Part shown: positions 5,720 through 8,305 of the stretch, one piece after another
Layout: each line of letters opens with the position of its first letter
Numbering within the stretch: position 1 is the first letter of the stretch
Origin: an uncultured Ectothiorhodospiraceae bacterium
GTDB taxonomy: Bacteria > Pseudomonadota > Gammaproteobacteria > UBA9214
Direction of reading: 5' to 3'
DNA length: 8,305 nt
NCBI GenBank assembly: GCA_947258945.1
Contig: CAMYKJ010000192.1
Span: 1 to 8,305 of the forward strand
Translations under genes and position numbers: made by a program
The notes under the pieces: generated by a model
Told to the model about the DNA's origin: nothing
Seen by the model: the letters and a program-made list of their open reading frames with translations, nothing else
The model's database searches: none

Positions 5720-8110
5720 ATGAGCTGGCGTCGAATTTGGTTGTTTTTGCTGTATCTGATGCTGACAGGCATTTTTTTGACGGCCGTTGCGGGGATTATC
5801 ATTTATATAAACGTCGCGCCGCAGTTGCCGTCGATCAACGACCTGCGCGATGTGCAATTGCAGCAGCCCCTGCGCGTCTACAGCCGTGACCGGCTGTTGC
5901 TGGCCGAGTTCGGCGAGAAACGCCGTACCCCGGTGTCCATCGATGAGGTCCCGCCGCTCATGGTAAAGGCGTTTCTTGCGGCCGAGGATGACAGTTTTTT
6001 CAGTCATTCCGGCGTGGATTTCCCCGGCCTGTTGAGCGCCGCAATCGAGTTGGCGCGGACCGGCAAGAAACGCCGGGGCGGCAGCACGATTACCATGCAG
6101 GTGGCCAGAAACTACTATCTTTCCAGTGAAAAGACCTATTTACGCAAGCTGACAGAAATCCTGCTGGCATTCAGAATCGAGCGCTCGCTCAGTAAAAACG
6201 AGATCCTCGAGCTGTATTTCAACAAGATTTACCTGGGACAGCGGGCCTACGGGGTGCAGGCAGCCGCACGCGTTTACTACGGCCAGGACATCGGTGACCT
6301 GTCCCTTGCCCGCATGGCGATGATTGCCGCCCTGCCCAAGGCCCCGTCGCGGGTCAATCCGGTCACCAGCCCGGAGGCGGCCATTGAGCGGCGCAACTAT
6401 ATCCTCGGCCGCATGCAGCAGCTGGGCTATATCGATGAGGACACCTACAACGCGGCCGTGGCCGAGCCGGATGGTGCCCGCCTGCACAAGGTCAGCGCGG
6501 CGGCCAGCGCGCCCTACGTGGCGGAAATGGTCCGCAACGAAATGTTCAAGCGCTACGGGCCGGCCGCGTACACCTCCGGCTACGAGGTGATTACCACCAT
6601 CGACACGAAACGCCAGGCTGCCGCCAACGTGGCGCTGCGCAATGGACTGCAGGACTATAGTCGCCGCCACGGCTATCGCGGGCCGGAGGCAAAGGTCGCA
6701 CGGCAGGCCGACGACGAGGCATCACCCCAGGTCGTGCTTGCCGGATATCCACGGGTCGGTGATCTGTACGCGGCACTGGTAACCGCTGTCGCTGAGCAAG
6801 CGGCCACGCTTATGCTGGTGAACGGTACCCAGGTCGCACTGTCGTGGGATGGTCTGTCCTGGGCACGCCCCTACCGCAATGCCAATCGTGCGGGTGCGGA
6901 ACCGAAACGCGCCGCCGATATTCTGGCGGTCGGTGATATTGTCCGTATTAATCAGAATGATAAGGGTGACTGGAGCCTCGCACAGGTGCCGAAGATCGGT
7001 GGTGCGCTGGTATCGCTGCGCCCCCGGGATGGTGCCATCGATGCGCTGGTGGGCGGCTATGATTTCAACCACAGCAAGTTCAATCGGGCCACGCAGGCCC
7101 AGCGACAACCGGGATCCAGCTTCAAGCCGGTCATTTATTCCGCCGCGCTCGAGAAAGGCTTTACACCGGCCAGCATGATCAACGATGCACCGGTGGTGTT
7201 CGATGATCCCAGGCTGGAATCAACCTGGCGACCGGAAAACTACAGCGGCAAGTTCCACGGACCGACGCGTCTGCGCGAGGCACTCTACCGCTCCCGCAAC
7301 CTGGTTTCGATTCGCATCCTGCGCTCCATCGGCGCCGATTTCGCGGCCGAATATGCCGAACGCTTCGGGTTCGAGGCGGACAAGCTGCCGCATGACCTGA
7401 CCCTGGCACTGGGCAGCGCCAGCGTGACACCGCTGCAGATGGCGCGCGCCTACGCCGTGCTTGCCAATGGCGGCTATCTGGTCAAGCCTTACCTGATCCT
7501 GCGCATCGGTGATGCGGCCGGTGATGTTGTGTTCAGTTCGAGGCCGATGGTTGCCTGCGCCGACTGCCCGGCTTCTATGGAGACGATCACCGGTACCGGT
7601 CAGGAAACGCTGCCGCTGGCCCGGCGGGTACTGACACCGCAAAATGTCTGGCAGATGACATCCATGATGCAGGATGTCATTCGGCGTGGCACCGGCGTAC
7701 GTGCCAGGTCACTGGGACGCAATGACCTGGCAGGCAAGACCGGGACCACCAACGATCAGATGGATGGCTGGTTTTGCGGTTTCAATGAGGCGGTTGTGGC
7801 AACGGCCTGGGTTGGCTTTGACACGCCGGCGCCGCTCGGTCGTGGCGAGACCGGTGGCCGCTCGGCATTGCCGGTGTGGATCGACTACATGGCCGTCGCG
7901 CTGAAGGGCATGCCCGAGACTGTTCGTAAACCGCCGGAAGGCATGGTCACGGTGCGTATCGACCCCGCTACCGGTCTGTTGGCTGCCAGCGGTCAGCCGG
8001 GCGCGATCTTCGAAACCTTCCGAAAAGAACAGGTACCCCGGCAGACCAGCGACGTCTTGTCATCCGGTGTCCATGGCGCCGACAACGTCATTGACGAGCA
8101 GTTGTTCTAA
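5720..8110 (+). CDS. ponA: Penicillin-binding protein 1A (bifunctional class A PBP)
   Basis: This inner-membrane enzyme polymerises lipid II (glycosyltransferase) and cross-links peptide stems (transpeptidase). Numbering from ATG 5720 (796 residues): a transmembrane anchor at about 7-33; a GT51 domain at about 55-230 with EDDSFFSHSGVDF (catalytic E89), GGSTITMQVARNYYLS, ILELYFNKIYLGQRAYGVQAAA and ALPKAPSRVNP; an OB-like insert at about 310-420; and a transpeptidase domain with SSFK (S466 nucleophile, K469), SRN (525-527) and KTGT (673-676). The catalytic motifs are all present and the length is normal. A TTG at 5705 would add MQNFK; neither start has a well-placed Shine-Dalgarno, and ATG is chosen as the more usual codon. 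The symbol mrcA is also used. It is divergent from pilM and convergent with mdh. Confidence 0.96.
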   Translation: MSWRRIWLFLLYLMLTGIFLTAVAGIIIYINVAPQLPSINDLRDVQLQQPLRVYSRDRLLLAEFGEKRRTPVSIDEVPPLMVKAFLAAEDDSFFSHSGVDFPGLLSAAIELARTGKKRRGGSTITMQVARNYYLSSEKTYLRKLTEILLAFRIERSLSKNEILELYFNKIYLGQRAYGVQAAARVYYGQDIGDLSLARMAMIAALPKAPSRVNPVTSPEAAIERRNYILGRMQQLGYIDEDTYNAAVAEPDGARLHKVSAAASAPYVAEMVRNEMFKRYGPAAYTSGYEVITTIDTKRQAAANVALRNGLQDYSRRHGYRGPEAKVARQADDEASPQVVLAGYPRVGDLYAALVTAVAEQAATLMLVNGTQVALSWDGLSWARPYRNANRAGAEPKRAADILAVGDIVRINQNDKGDWSLAQVPKIGGALVSLRPRDGAIDALVGGYDFNHSKFNRATQAQRQPGSSFKPVIYSAALEKGFTPASMINDAPVVFDDPRLESTWRPENYSGKFHGPTRLREALYRSRNLVSIRILRSIGADFAAEYAERFGFEADKLPHDLTLALGSASVTPLQMARAYAVLANGGYLVKPYLILRIGDAAGDVVFSSRPMVACADCPASMETITGTGQETLPLARRVLTPQNVWQMTSMMQDVIRRGTGVRARSLGRNDLAGKTGTTNDQMDGWFCGFNEAVVATAWVGFDTPAPLGRGETGGRSALPVWIDYMAVALKGMPETVRKPPEGMVTVRIDPATGLLAASGQPGAIFETFRKEQVPRQTSDVLSSGVHGADNVIDEQLF

Positions 8111-8111
8111 A

Positions 8112-8140
8112 TAGGGGTCTGACACCTGCTGATAACCCTA
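8112..8140. terminator. Possible weak bidirectional hairpin between ponA and mdh
   Basis: TAGGG (8112-8116) and CCCTA (8136-8140) form a five-base stem around a 19-base loop in the 27-base gap between convergent genes; the right arm includes the mdh stop codon. On the plus strand ATTTTATG follows a few bases later. The stem is short and the T-run modest, so termination is only a guess. The segment GGGGTCTGACACC also resembles the GGGGTCAGA repeat motif near aroK. Confidence 0.25.
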
Positions 8141-8305
8141 CAATGATTTTATGTCATCGACGATGCTGTCGACCGATGCCTGGAAGCCGCGGTGCTCGGT
8201 TTCATTGAGCGGCAGCTCGATAATTTTCCTGATGCCGTCGCGTCCGAGGATGGCCGGTACACCGGCAGTAATGTCACGATGGCCATACTCGCCATCCAGC
8301 ACACA
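8138..8305 (-). CDS. mdh: Malate dehydrogenase, C-terminal end (partial)
   Basis: The minus-strand frame enters from the right edge and ends at TAG 8140-8138, giving the last 55 residues. It reads CVLDGEYGHRDITAGVPAIL, then LGRDGIRKIIELPLNETEH and a final amphipathic helix ending DDIKSL. The pattern YG-x(4)-GVP-x-x-LG-x-x-G-x-x-x-I-I-E-L-x-L is the standard C-terminal strand-turn-helix of the LDH-like malate/lactate dehydrogenase family. Malate dehydrogenase (malate to oxaloacetate with NAD, citric acid cycle, cytoplasm) is the likelier member in a proteobacterium. The catalytic His/Asp and the substrate-specificity loop are outside the window, so lactate dehydrogenase cannot be strictly excluded. 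Confidence 0.8.
   Translation of the reverse strand, partial: CVLDGEYGHRDITAGVPAILGRDGIRKIIELPLNETEHRGFQASVDSIVDDIKSL

Overview
The window is ordinary gammaproteobacterial chromosome. GC-rich coding sequence carries the type IV pilus assembly operon pilM-pilN-pilO-pilP-pilQ followed by aroK and the first codons of aroB (all minus strand). A class A penicillin-binding protein gene of the ponA/mrcA type is divergently transcribed (plus strand), and the 3' end of a malate dehydrogenase gene (minus strand) lies convergent to it. This gene order (ponA divergent from pilMNOPQ-aroK-aroB) is a familiar arrangement in Gammaproteobacteria. The genus cannot be fixed from the sequence alone.

Layout from left to right: aroB start codons (1-24); a large inverted repeat (about 36-105) that supplies the stop codon and last codons of aroK (80-610); a short pilQ-aroK gap with two hairpins, one of which buries the aroK start codon; pilQ (686-2770); a damaged pilP (2793-3182); pilO (3179-3805); pilN (3810-4373); pilM (4375-5445); an AT-rich divergent intergenic region of about 270 bases with a near-consensus sigma-70 promoter for pilM and a perfect 41-bp tandem duplication; ponA (5720-8110); and the last 55 codons of mdh (8138-8305).

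PilM (cytoplasmic, actin-like), PilN and PilO (inner-membrane bitopic proteins), PilP (inner-membrane lipoprotein) and PilQ (outer-membrane secretin) form the envelope-spanning alignment complex of the type IV pilus machine. PBP1a makes and cross-links peptidoglycan. AroK and AroB are shikimate-pathway enzymes. Malate dehydrogenase belongs to the citric acid cycle.

The most notable observation is that pilP looks broken. The usual PilP C-terminal segment is present but in a different reading frame, directly after the middle of the gene, as if about 45-50 codons of the beta-domain had been deleted. Other points are a repeat element that rewrote the end of aroK, scattered relatives of that element, and the 41-bp duplication upstream of the pilM promoter. 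I found no CRISPR array, tRNA, rRNA, insertion sequence with a transposase, or obviously novel multi-gene system.
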